Below are positions 10,001 through 17,553 of a stretch of 37,476 nucleotides of DNA, in pieces. Location of the stretch: the NCBI GenBank assembly GCA_014380545.1, contig JACMJP010000274.1, positions 1 to 37,476 of the forward strand. The letters run 5' to 3'. Under the pieces are notes generated by a model, which was not told where the DNA came from, ran no database searches, and saw only the letters and a program-made list of their open reading frames with translations. How positions within the stretch are numbered: the stretch's first letter is position 1; every line of letters starts with the position of its first letter. Source of the stretch: Chitinophagales bacterium. Lineage in GTDB: Bacteria; Bacteroidota; Bacteroidia; Chitinophagales; BACL12. The position numbers were made by a program, and so were the translations under genes.

Positions 10001-10916
10001 TAATTTGGGTTAAAAGATTTTTATCTGTTCCCATGTCTGTTGTAATAAAATAATAGGCAACATCACTATATAAATGTTTTTGATGCGCATAACTTTCATC
10101 AGCAACATTAAATTTCCAATTGTCAGCACCATTTGCATAAAATAAAATATAATCGCCATCATCAAAACTTCCATCTTCTAACCCGGAACGATAAATATTA
10201 TTTTCAACCAGGTCGTCATAATTTGCAAGATCATTTGCTTCAGGCAACATGCCACCGGTACCGAAAATACCAAATGTTTCAGCGTTAAATGATTCCGTAT
10301 TTATTCCCAGCTCAGTTAAAAATGATTTATCAATTTTATATACGCCCTCTTTTGTAGTTCCTATTTTATACCATGTTCCGATTTCTAAAACTGAAGAGGC
10401 AGCATATGTATGTTCATCATCACCTCTGAAAGAATTGGCATTTGCATCGGGCTGAATATTTATTTGCAAGGTAAAGCTTATTAATTTTTCATACTTGCCT
10501 GTAAAAGAATTTTTCCTGATTGGAATAAAACTAACAACGACATAATTTTTGGTTCTTGATTTTGTGAAGTAATAACTTGTATTTATTTCACCGCTTATTT
10601 TTTTCCCTTTTATCAGATCCTGCCTTTTTATTGGTTCATAAACGGGATTTATAATTTCTATTGATGCAATTCCCCTGCTTTCAATTTCAAAACTTTCGGC
10701 CCAAACAGGTACTGATGGTGAAGATTCATAATCGAAAGAAGCTCCTTTAAAATAAACGGCTTCATGATTTACAGAACCATCTGAGAAATAATAATAGGTA
10801 GAATCATTCCATTCCAAAGAACGATTTACAATAATCTGATCATTTGCATATACAGAACTTGCAGCGAAAAGCGTTAAAATTGCAATCTGAATTTGTAAAT
10901 AAAGTTTAGGTATCAT
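7059..10916 (-). CDS. porU: T9SS C-terminal signal peptidase/sortase PorU (peptidase C25 family)
   Basis: PorU is the surface cysteine protease of the T9SS attachment complex; it removes the C-terminal domain of cargo proteins and links them to the cell surface. From the ATG at 10916 the protein has 1,285 residues beginning MIPKLYLQIQIAILTLFAAS, a signal peptide likely cut after YAN or nearby. A start at 10985 would put 23 hydrophilic residues ahead of it and is unlikely. The gingipain-like domain has NWAGHGNEQ (His795) and ITATCSFSRFD (Cys829); the 34-residue spacing is close to that of the catalytic His/Cys pair in gingipain RgpB (211/244, family knowledge). Residues 1191-1285 form a CTD-like domain starting YPNPFTTNTSFWFEH. 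porV follows; the PorP-like gene and gldJ diverge from it. Confidence 0.95.
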   Translation of the reverse strand: MIPKLYLQIQIAILTLFAASSVYANDQIIVNRSLEWNDSTYYYFSDGSVNHEAVYFKGASFDYESSPSVPVWAESFEIESRGIASIEIINPVYEPIKRQDLIKGKKISGEINTSYYFTKSRTKNYVVVSFIPIRKNSFTGKYEKLISFTLQINIQPDANANSFRGDDEHTYAASSVLEIGTWYKIGTTKEGVYKIDKSFLTELGINTESFNAETFGIFGTGGMLPEANDLANYDDLVENNIYRSGLEDGSFDDGDYILFYANGADNWKFNVADESYAHQKHLYSDVAYYFITTDMGTDKNLLTQISLGTATYSTTDYDHLFVWDNDKINLVNSGRRWFDTPMDAYTEPRIYSTTIPSINTDENAVLQAYLAAKSSTNTPKISITGSGADTNYEFAVTPVTTESDYAKTTLLKHEFEPPASGDINLTVTFDASGSDLGWVDYIELISRANLNYNNAQLIFRDSRGVGTGNYTEYKISGSGDIFIWDITNENNVLNQDYDFSSTRNFTLPSDTLKQFIAFSAADAFPSSEITFAGAVANQNLHDVSNTPEYIIISHPDFISEARRLAAWHYDTHNYDTLVATIDQVYNEFSSGTQDITAIRNMMRMFYDRAAGDESIMPKYLLLLGDASFDYKNILFSEELNSNYVPTYESYESNIQTQTYPTDDYFGCLDSSEGADMSNDINKLDIGIGRFPVREISEATDIINKIMHYKSTETFGNWRNTICFIADDEDGNTHIDDADDIATFFDTTYPQYNLNKLYLDAYQQVPGAGGERYPDVNIGINNQIFTGALIINWAGHGNEQNWAQERILSVDDINSWTNYDKLPLFITATCSFSRFDNPERTSAGELILLNPQGGGVGLVSTVRIVYSNANYELNSNFNENAFAPIDGIMPTLGTAFMMGKNAVVSQPVNTRKFFLFGDPGIQLNYPKYNVKTTEVNGIPIVSADTLKALEKVTIKGIITDQSGIQLTGFNGTVYPTVYDKPINVTTLVNDPGSYFYTFKLQKNAIYKGKASVDSGAFEYSFVVPKDISYDFGNGKLSYYANNETEDAGGYEKNVFVGGTADSIATDNDGPAVDVYMNDESFVFGGLTDEDPFLYVVLEDSNGMNTVGNGIGHDITSTLDENQQSEAELNEYYEAELDNYQKGTVKYPLRDIAAGRHSIRVKAWDVYNNSGEGYTEFVVAESAKLALDHVLNYPNPFTTNTSFWFEHNRPGDILDVKVEVFTVSGKLIKTIQQQVQTDGYRVSDIAWDGLDNYGDQIGRGVYVYKLTVIANSDRSKANEFQKLVILR

Positions 10917-10931
10917 GAATTCACTATCTGA

Positions 10932-12023
10932 ATGAACAAAGTTCGAGAAAAAATAACGCAAAGACAACGAAAGAGGTTTGCACATATTGCCCGATATTTT
11001 CGTGCTGTTATTTTTTTTGACAAAAAAATACAGTACTTATTTTTCGTACTGTTTTTAATTTGCTGTAAAAGCATTTTTTCTCAGGATCTGCGCTTCACTC
11101 AATTTCATGCATCGGATACCTGGCTTAATCCTGCTTTTGCAGGAAACAAAGGACAGCCAAGACTTGAAATAAATTTCCGGGATCAATGGCCGGCTATACC
11201 ACAAACATATGTGAGTTATCGAATTGCCTTTGATGCTGCAATAGAGGACCTGAATAGTGGGATAGGGCTATTTATTGTGCGGGATGATGAAGGGCAAAGT
11301 ATTTTAAAAACACAACAATTCGGTGCGCAGTACATGTACCAGGTGCAATTAACGAAACAAATGGCTCTGAATACTGCTGTTCAGGCAAGTTACACACAGC
11401 GAAGCATTGACTGGAATGAATTGCAGTTTTATGATCAGATAAATCCAATATATGGGTTTACTGATGCTACAGGAAATCCAAATCCAATAAGTCAAACTCC
11501 ACCATCTCAATTTGAAATACATTACTCAGATTTTGCAGCAGGGGCATTACTTTTTACAAATAAATGGTATGCCGGCATCTCAGCATCTCACCTCACTCAA
11601 CCCGATCAAAGTTTTTATACCGGGAACGAAAGCAAATTACCACTTACTGTGACTGTACAAAGCGGACTTCAGTTTTACGACGATCAAAAGCTTTATCCCT
11701 TTGTAGTAAACCCTTTAGCGCTTTTTACATTGCAAAAAGACTATAAGCAAATGATGGCAGGCAGTTACTTTAAAAAAGGAAATTTGTTAGCCGGAGCTTT
11801 CACCAAATATAATTTTCAGCATCTAACCGACGTTAGTGCTCTGATTGGATTAAGAAAAGGATGGATGACATTTGCTTATAGCTATGATGTTCCTTTAGGG
11901 GCATTAAGCGGAGCAAGTGGTGGGGCACATGAAGTTTCAATTGTAGTTTTATTTATGGAAAGCAGTAGTAAAATGACGACAAAAAGACAAAAGCGTTCAT
12001 TAGAGTGCCCGTCAATATTGTAA
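10932..12023 (+). CDS. PorP/SprF-family outer-membrane protein
   Basis: Member of the PorP/SprF family of small outer-membrane barrels tied to T9SS and gliding. 363 residues. After a signal sequence the mature part starts QDLRFTQFHASDTWLNPAFAGN, the family's characteristic opening, and continues as alternating beta strands ending in a beta-barrel terminus. The only ATG/GTG/TTG start in frame is at 10932, which gives an unusually long basic leader (about 33 residues) before the hydrophobic stretch at residues 34-48. A non-canonical start further in cannot be excluded. Its start lies 15 bases from the divergent porU start, so the promoters overlap the opposing genes. gldJ follows 55 bases downstream on the same strand. 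Whether it acts in core T9SS or with one cargo is not decidable here. Confidence 0.85.
   Translation: MNKVREKITQRQRKRFAHIARYFRAVIFFDKKIQYLFFVLFLICCKSIFSQDLRFTQFHASDTWLNPAFAGNKGQPRLEINFRDQWPAIPQTYVSYRIAFDAAIEDLNSGIGLFIVRDDEGQSILKTQQFGAQYMYQVQLTKQMALNTAVQASYTQRSIDWNELQFYDQINPIYGFTDATGNPNPISQTPPSQFEIHYSDFAAGALLFTNKWYAGISASHLTQPDQSFYTGNESKLPLTVTVQSGLQFYDDQKLYPFVVNPLALFTLQKDYKQMMAGSYFKKGNLLAGAFTKYNFQHLTDVSALIGLRKGWMTFAYSYDVPLGALSGASGGAHEVSIVVLFMESSSKMTTKRQKRSLECPSIL
11030..11052 (+). repeat. Terminator-like hairpin inside the PorP-like leader sequence
   Basis: Perfect arms ACAGTAC (11030-11036) and GTACTGT (11046-11052) around a 9-base loop, preceded by an A-run and followed by TTTTAA. It lies in the part of the gene encoding the signal peptide, about 100 bases after the start codon. 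It resembles a weak intrinsic terminator or attenuator. Confidence 0.4.
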
Positions 12024-12050
12024 CATATTACAATTTTATTTTTACATTTG
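12018..12050 (+). promoter_or_regulatory. Promoter of gldJ with overlapping inverted repeat
   Basis: TTG at 12018-12020, a 22-base spacer and TACATTTG at 12043-12050 fit TTG-N17-23-TAnnTTTG. The box ends 28 bases before the gldJ ATG. An inverted repeat ATTGTAA (12017-12023) CATA TTACAAT (12028-12034) covers the -33 element and the end of the upstream gene, and could be a regulator-binding site. Confidence 0.6.
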
Positions 12051-12078
12051 CGTTTACAGAAAAAAATTCATTAGCCGT

Positions 12079-13596
12079 ATGAAAAGAATCCTGCTCTCAG
12101 CAACCATTTTATTTTTTGTAGGAAGTATTATTTCTTCCTGCGCCAAGCGTTCATCAACTACTGGTTTCAAATATAACGATCCTAAATACGGCGGATTTGA
12201 AGCACATAATTTTGAGGGGCAGCCTACAGGGCCAAATTTAGTTTTGGTTGAGGGCGGAACTTATACAATGGGAACAACTGAACAGGATGTTACTTTTGAA
12301 TTTCACAATGTACCCCGCCGAGTAACAGTTTCATCTATGTACATGGATGAAACGGAGGTATCCAACCTCCATTATCGTGAATATTTATACTGGCTTACAA
12401 GAGCATTTTATGCAGATTTTCCTGATGTGGTAAAAAGAGCTTATCCCGATACATTGGTTTGGAGAGATGAATTGGCGTACAATGAACCATATGTAGAGTA
12501 TTACTTCCGTTATCCAAGTTATGATAATTATCCTGTGGTTGGAATTTCATGGTTGCAGGCTACTGAATATGCAAGGTGGAGAACAGACAGGGTAAATGAA
12601 AATATTTTAAATGATAAGGGAATAGTTGATGTAAATATCAACTCATTAAATGAAGATAATTTTAATACTGAATCATATCTCTATGGTCAATATACAACAG
12701 GTGTTCAGAAAGGATTGAAAGATTACAGTCCTGAGGCAGGTGATTCAAAGGAAGGAAGGCAGGTGAAAATGGAAGATGGTGTCTTATTACCTGATTATCG
12801 TCTGCCAACAGAAGCTGAGTGGGAATATGCAGCACTTGGTTTAATTGGTAACCAGGTTGAAAATAATGAAATGCTTACCGACAGAAGATTATATCCCTGG
12901 GATGGAAATACACTTAGAGAGCCATCCAGCAAAGAAAGATGGGCGCAGGGCGGTATGCTTGCAAACTATAAGAGAGGCAGAGGTGATTATGCAGGTCTTG
13001 CCGGAAAATTAAATGATAATTCAATAGTAACTGCTCCAATTTATTCTTACATGCCGAATGATTACGGTTTATTTAACATGGCAGGTAATGTAAATGAATG
13101 GGTAATGGATGTTTATCGTCCGCTTACATATTATGATATGGATGATCTAAATCCATTCAGAGGTAATGAATTTGAAGTTAGAGAATTGGATGAAGAAGGA
13201 CTTGTTGCTGAAAAAGATAGCGTCGGAAGAATTAAATATCGTCCTCAAAAAGATGAAGAAGTGGTGAACAGAAGAAATTATAAAAAAGGCGATGAAAAAA
13301 ATTATGTAGATGGAGATTCAATTTCATTAGCATATTACGATTATGCAAAAACAACATTAATCAGCGATAAATCAAGAGTTTATAAAGGAGGATCATGGAC
13401 TGATGAAGCATTTTGGTTATCACCGGGTGCAAGAAGATATTTGGAAGAAGATCAATCAACAGCTACATTAGGTTTCCGTTGTTGTATGATTCGCCTTGGA
13501 GGTGATGTAGATAATTTCACTAAAGGTGGAAATCAATTCAAAAAAACTGAAAAGCAGGCTAAGGTCAATAAAAAGATGCGCAAGCAATCAAACTAA
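12079..13596 (+). CDS. gldJ: Gliding motility / T9SS lipoprotein GldJ
   Basis: GldJ is an outer-membrane-associated lipoprotein needed for gliding and T9SS function in Flavobacterium; it has a formylglycine-generating-enzyme-like (SUMF1) fold without known enzyme activity. 505 residues. The signal ends SIISSC, so Cys21 is the likely lipid anchor. SUMF1 motifs seen are VEGGTYTMGTTEQD (58-70), LPTEAEWEYAALG (about 242-254), NMAGNVNEWVMDVYRP (333-348), YKGGSWTDE (435-443) and ATLGFRCC (near 463-470). A short basic tail (KKTEKQAKVNKKMRKQSN) follows. The related GldK shares this fold; GldJ is preferred because it adjoins porU-porV, as in F. johnsoniae. A terminator follows. Confidence 0.92.
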   Translation: MKRILLSATILFFVGSIISSCAKRSSTTGFKYNDPKYGGFEAHNFEGQPTGPNLVLVEGGTYTMGTTEQDVTFEFHNVPRRVTVSSMYMDETEVSNLHYREYLYWLTRAFYADFPDVVKRAYPDTLVWRDELAYNEPYVEYYFRYPSYDNYPVVGISWLQATEYARWRTDRVNENILNDKGIVDVNINSLNEDNFNTESYLYGQYTTGVQKGLKDYSPEAGDSKEGRQVKMEDGVLLPDYRLPTEAEWEYAALGLIGNQVENNEMLTDRRLYPWDGNTLREPSSKERWAQGGMLANYKRGRGDYAGLAGKLNDNSIVTAPIYSYMPNDYGLFNMAGNVNEWVMDVYRPLTYYDMDDLNPFRGNEFEVRELDEEGLVAEKDSVGRIKYRPQKDEEVVNRRNYKKGDEKNYVDGDSISLAYYDYAKTTLISDKSRVYKGGSWTDEAFWLSPGARRYLEEDQSTATLGFRCCMIRLGGDVDNFTKGGNQFKKTEKQAKVNKKMRKQSN

Positions 13597-13613
13597 AAAA
13601 ATATTTACAATTG

Positions 13614-13647
13614 AAAAGCCTTTCGTTATTTTGCGAAAGGCTTTTTT
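13614..13647 (+). terminator. Intrinsic terminator after gldJ
   Basis: Twelve-base stem AAAAGCCTTTCG (13614-13625) / CGAAAGGCTTTT (13634-13645) followed by further T residues, 17 bases after the gldJ stop. It ends the PorP-like/gldJ transcript ahead of murF. Confidence 0.88.
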
Positions 13648-13675
13648 ATTTCATGCCGGTATATTTTTATAATTC

Positions 13676-14950
13676 ATGCGAGCAAAAGAACTATTTCAAC
13701 TATTTCAAAAATCTACAGGCGTTACAATTGATTCAAGAAGTGTTCAGCCGGGAAATATTTTTTTTGCATTAATGGGTGAGCATGCCAATGGAAATGCCTA
13801 TGCTGAGATAGCAATTGAAAAAGGAGCATTATGTGCAGTAATTGATGATGTGAATTATAATATAAATGAGAATTTTTTTTTAGTAGATGACAGCTTAACA
13901 GCATTACAACAACTTGCAAAAACATATCGTGATACATTAGTAATTCCATTTATTGCAATAACAGGATCAAATGGAAAAACAACAACCAAAGAATTAATGC
14001 AGGCTGTATTAAATAAGAAATACAACGCATTCGCAACAAAAGGTAATTTGAATAATCATATAGGCGTACCGCTAAGTATTTTATCTGTTATGAGGCAACA
14101 TACTATTGCAATTATTGAAATGGGAGCCAATCACCAAAAAGAAATTGAATTTTTGTGTTCTCTTTCAAACCCAACACATGCGCTAATAACAAATATTGGC
14201 AAAGCACATTTAGAGGGATTCGGCGGTCCGGAAGGTGTAAAAAATGGGAAGTCAGAATTATATTATTACATCATGCAAAATAATGGGATTGTGTTTGCAA
14301 ACAGCGGTCAGGAACAATTATTTGATGTATATGCAAAATATGATAAGGTAATTACATACGGGTTTAAGGAAAATGATTTTGTTAATGGAAAAATAATATC
14401 CAGCTTACCATTTGCAACAATTAAAATAGATGATTTTATCATTGAATCAAATTTAGTAGGACAATACAATGCCGAAAATATTTTAGCTGCGGCTTGTGCA
14501 GGCAAGTATTTTGGGATTGATCTGCAGGAAATAAAAGATGCAATTGAAACTTATATTCCAAGAAATAACCGCAGCGAATGGAAAGAAATAAACGACAACC
14601 ATTTTATTTTAGATGCATATAATGCAAACCCAAGCAGCATGAAAGTAGCAATAGAAAATTTTATGCGCTTGGATGTTTCACCTAAGATTGTAATTCTTGG
14701 TGATATGCTCGAGATGGGAAAATATGCAGCGGAAGAACATACACATATTTTAGATACGGCTTTATCAGGAAATTTTAATGCGATAATAACTGTAGGAAAT
14801 GAATTTGAAAAAGCTGCAGCAGGAAAAAATATAAAAGCATTTAAAACAAATGCTGCAGCAAAAGAATATTTTAATTCACAAAATTATAAGGGGGTTTATA
14901 TTTTGTTGAAAGGCTCAAGGGGAATTGCACTGGAGAAAATTATTGAGTAG
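13676..14950 (+). CDS. murF: UDP-N-acetylmuramoyl-tripeptide--D-alanyl-D-alanine ligase
   Basis: MurF adds D-Ala-D-Ala to the UDP-MurNAc-tripeptide, the last cytoplasmic step of building the peptidoglycan precursor. 424 residues, slightly short of the ~450 of E. coli but typical for this phylum. The N-terminal Mur domain has VTIDSRSVQPGNIFFAL (17-33). The ATP-binding loop ITGSNGKTTT spans 95-104. NHIGVPLSIL, a central MurD-like domain (IIEMGANHQKEIEF) and the C-terminal ligase domain (ILDAYNANPSSM, ILGDMLEMG) follow in order. The ATG lies about 30 bases after the gldJ terminator, so it has its own start signals or depends on readthrough. No other mur gene is near. Confidence 0.96.
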   Translation: MRAKELFQLFQKSTGVTIDSRSVQPGNIFFALMGEHANGNAYAEIAIEKGALCAVIDDVNYNINENFFLVDDSLTALQQLAKTYRDTLVIPFIAITGSNGKTTTKELMQAVLNKKYNAFATKGNLNNHIGVPLSILSVMRQHTIAIIEMGANHQKEIEFLCSLSNPTHALITNIGKAHLEGFGGPEGVKNGKSELYYYIMQNNGIVFANSGQEQLFDVYAKYDKVITYGFKENDFVNGKIISSLPFATIKIDDFIIESNLVGQYNAENILAAACAGKYFGIDLQEIKDAIETYIPRNNRSEWKEINDNHFILDAYNANPSSMKVAIENFMRLDVSPKIVILGDMLEMGKYAAEEHTHILDTALSGNFNAIITVGNEFEKAAAGKNIKAFKTNAAAKEYFNSQNYKGVYILLKGSRGIALEKIIE

Positions 14951-14988
14951 TATTTTATTTCACTCACTACTGACTACTCACCATTCAC

Positions 14989-16152
14989 CTAATGACTCAG
15001 CTTCATAAAAACTTTCATCCATTTATCAGGTAAAATATTATTTGTGGCATCCAAATAATCTTCATAAGCACATGGCACTAATTGCTGCCGCTCAAATTTT
15101 TTATGCACTATGAATGGAACTTCAACCCACCATCTTCCGCTTTTGTTGCTTTTCCAAAAAGTGAGATCATATCCGTTTCCATGTAGGTTAACTATATATT
15201 TTGTAAAATTCCTTTCATCTGTTATCGGGTAATCCTGCTTGCGTTTATAATATCCGTCAATAAAGTACCAGATCATTTGCGCAATGAGCTGTGCAGTTAA
15301 TTCCTGTGTATCAAACATAGGGTTATATTCATAAATACCAACAGAACTCACTTTATCACTCATGCCTGCATAGCGCATTATCTGACATGCCTCTTCACTT
15401 GTTAGTCCATTTGGAGTTGCATGCGCATGACCGGGTGCATCGCATGCTTTAATTGCACTCATATCAAAACTTACAATATCAGCATCACGAATTTCAGGTT
15501 CCATGTAGCGATAACTTTCTTTTATTTTTCCAAGCCGGCATATATCAAAGAACATTGTATCAATGGTATTCAGCATTTCCTGCGCAAGAAAATGTCCCTG
15601 GGCACCTATGGCAGTATAATTAAATAAATAATTTTTTTCATGCGAAAAAATATCCATCAGCCAATTACATGCTGCCGGGTATCTATGCTTTTCCCGCAGA
15701 TCAATTTGTTCATCAATAACAGCAAGATTAACTGCCTGCCCTAAAAATTCATATCCATTATATTGCCCGATAGTTATATCCTGGCTTCCACCGATAATTA
15801 TTGGAATTATTCTTTGCTGTAAAAAATATTCCATCGCCATCTTCAAATTATCATAGGTTTCTTCAGGAGATTCACCTATAATTATATCACCGGCATCAAT
15901 CATTTTAATTGGCAGGTCAGCTGCTGATAAATTATAAAAATGTTTACGGATAATGTCGGCGCCGTTTGCACTGCCACTGTTATTATAACTTGCCCGGCTT
16001 TCATTCACTGCTATCAGCGCAATATTAATATCTGATGTATCAGGAACTTCATGCAAATTGACAGCGATGCGCTGACCTATCTTGTAGCCTGAAAAATTTT
16101 CTTCTTCAAAATAATTCCCCATACGGGCAGGAGTGAGCAGCCTATTTATCAT
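14989..16152 (-). CDS. Arginase/formiminoglutamase-fold protein with lost metal ligands
   Basis: 387 residues with the ureohydrolase (arginase, agmatinase, formiminoglutamase) fold, enzymes that normally use two Mn ions held by GGxH, DxHxD and SxDxD motifs. Here the corresponding stretches read GGSQD (121-125, His replaced by Gln124), DEQID (147-151, central His replaced by Gln149) and SFDMSA (228-233, second Asp replaced by Ser232). Asp147, Asp151 and Asp230 remain. ESRASYNNSGSANGADIIRK near 51-70 resembles the family N-terminus, and KACDAPGHAHATPNGLTSEEA follows the third motif. It is probably not a normal hydrolase, although automated annotation would call it formimidoylglutamase. It converges with murF and is divergent from mscS; no histidine-utilisation genes are near. 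Confidence 0.8.
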   Translation of the reverse strand: MINRLLTPARMGNYFEEENFSGYKIGQRIAVNLHEVPDTSDINIALIAVNESRASYNNSGSANGADIIRKHFYNLSAADLPIKMIDAGDIIIGESPEETYDNLKMAMEYFLQQRIIPIIIGGSQDITIGQYNGYEFLGQAVNLAVIDEQIDLREKHRYPAACNWLMDIFSHEKNYLFNYTAIGAQGHFLAQEMLNTIDTMFFDICRLGKIKESYRYMEPEIRDADIVSFDMSAIKACDAPGHAHATPNGLTSEEACQIMRYAGMSDKVSSVGIYEYNPMFDTQELTAQLIAQMIWYFIDGYYKRKQDYPITDERNFTKYIVNLHGNGYDLTFWKSNKSGRWWVEVPFIVHKKFERQQLVPCAYEDYLDATNNILPDKWMKVFMKLSH

Positions 16153-16285
16153 GATTGTAAAATTGATGGTTTATTTGCAATCAACTACTAACGTTATTAA
16201 AATGAAATTTTGTATTTGTCTATTTATTCAGTCAGCAATGATTTTAAATAGATAATAAAAATTATTGACTTTTAGCCTGAGACTG

Positions 16286-16312
16286 TTGGCTGAGAACTGA
16301 TTACTACCTTTA
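16286..16312 (+). promoter_or_regulatory. Candidate promoter of the MscS gene, very close to its ATG
   Basis: TTG at 16286-16288, a 16-base spacer and TACCTTTA at 16305-16312 resemble the Bacteroidota promoter (last base A instead of G, spacer one base short). Only 4 bases separate the box from the ATG at 16317, so the mRNA would have almost no leader. Confidence 0.5.
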
Positions 16313-16316
16313 CACC

Positions 16317-17441
16317 ATGTTATTATATTTTTTTGACAGGGTCTTTTTAGATAATACATATCGTCAATATGCCTGGCTGTTTGGTATATTATTATTTGTA
16401 ATTATTTTCAAAAGATATATTTCCAAACTCATAAGTTTACTTCTGTTCCGCCTGGCAGGTAAAACCTACGCAGGAAAAATGACGGAAGAATTCCTTTCGC
16501 TTATATTAAAACCGCTCCAGTATTTAATTATTCTCAATACCATTTATTTTGGTTTCAGTTCGCTTGCATTTCCGGAAATATGGAAAGTTGAATTTGGAGG
16601 GATACAATTACAAAATTTCATCATCGGCATATATACATTTTTTCTTATACTTTGTGTTGCATTTCTGTTTTCAAGGCTTGCAGAATTTATAACAAGAGTA
16701 TTAAAATCAAAAGCTGCATTAACTGAGGATCCATGGGATGATCAGCTTGTTGCATTTTTTAGAGATGTATTAAAAGTATTCATTTGGTTTATTGCAATAT
16801 TTTCTATCCTGTCAATTGTATTTCATGTAAACCTTGCTTCACTTCTGGCAGGCGCCGGTATCGCAGGTATTGCATTAGCATTTGCAGCACAGGAAAGTTT
16901 ACAGAATATTTTCGGCAGCATCGCTATATTTTCAGAGAAGCCATTTGTAGTGGGCGATCTTGTTGAAGTAGATGGTGTAACGGGCAAAGTTGTGAAGGTC
17001 GGTTTCCGCAGCACAAGAATACGCTCCGTAGATACAAGTTATATGACCATACCGAATAAAAATATTGTAAATAATAAACTAAGTAATTTAAAAAGAAGAA
17101 CTTCAAGACGCATTCAGTTTAATCTTGGGCTTAACTATGATACAACTAAAGAACAGTTGGAAAAAATAATTTCCGAAATAAAAAAATATGCTAATGAACA
17201 TCCCAAAAAAAATGATGAAGTAAATGTTGGATTATATAATTTCGGAACGTATGCAATTGAAATTATGGTTGAAATACATCTGGAGTACGAAGCATGGGAT
17301 AAATACATTGAAACAAGAAATGAGGTATTATTCTCTATTCTAGGTATTGTAAAAAATAATAAAGCGGTAATTGCTTATCCTACTCAGATTTTGAAAATTG
17401 AAAATGAGAAGTTTTTATTTGGTGGTGAAAAGATTCAATAG
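16317..17441 (+). CDS. Small-conductance mechanosensitive channel, MscS family
   Basis: Inner-membrane channel that opens under membrane tension and releases solutes during osmotic downshock. 374 residues. Hydrophobic segments lie at about 20-31, 62-83, 99-120 and 152-172. The pore-lining helix is at 173-200, with the glycine/alanine-rich LLAGAGIAGIALAFAAQESL. The MscS beta domain follows, with KPFVVGDLVEVDGVTGKVVKVGFRSTRIRS (about 208-238) and the conserved IPNKNIVNNKLSN. A mixed C-terminal domain ends the protein. It has extra N-terminal helices compared with E. coli MscS (286 residues). It stands alone, divergent from the arginase-fold gene. Confidence 0.94.
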   Translation: MLLYFFDRVFLDNTYRQYAWLFGILLFVIIFKRYISKLISLLLFRLAGKTYAGKMTEEFLSLILKPLQYLIILNTIYFGFSSLAFPEIWKVEFGGIQLQNFIIGIYTFFLILCVAFLFSRLAEFITRVLKSKAALTEDPWDDQLVAFFRDVLKVFIWFIAIFSILSIVFHVNLASLLAGAGIAGIALAFAAQESLQNIFGSIAIFSEKPFVVGDLVEVDGVTGKVVKVGFRSTRIRSVDTSYMTIPNKNIVNNKLSNLKRRTSRRIQFNLGLNYDTTKEQLEKIISEIKKYANEHPKKNDEVNVGLYNFGTYAIEIMVEIHLEYEAWDKYIETRNEVLFSILGIVKNNKAVIAYPTQILKIENEKFLFGGEKIQ

Positions 17442-17460
17442 TTTTGATTCACCCTCTTAT

Positions 17461-17482
17461 CCCTCTCTGAAAACAGAGAGGG
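17461..17482. repeat. Hairpin CCCTCTCTG-AAAA-CAGAGAGGG after the MscS gene
   Basis: Perfect 9-base stem with a 4-base A loop, 20 bases after the mscS stop in the convergent gap before the SRPBCC gene. No T-run follows, so it could be an extragenic repeat or a weak terminator. It is more GC-rich than its surroundings. Confidence 0.5.
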
Positions 17483-17553
17483 ACGTCTGTTCTAAAATTA
17501 TGGCAAGTGAATCTGTAAAATTGATTTTATAAATAAGCTAGGTTCAGTTGGGA

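Noticed and set aside
7059-10916. Possibility that this is a secreted gingipain-type protease cargo rather than PorU.
   Set aside because: Adjacency to porV and gldJ, its length of about 1,285 residues and the family layout favour the T9SS sortase PorU.
10917-10985. Upstream start of porU at 10985.
   Set aside because: It would place a hydrophilic stretch before a complete signal peptide that starts at the ATG at 10916.
14951-14988. Repeated CTACTGACTACTCACC-like phrases between murF and the arginase-fold gene.
   Set aside because: Short, imperfect and only 38 bases long; there is no repeat unit or array structure that I can support.
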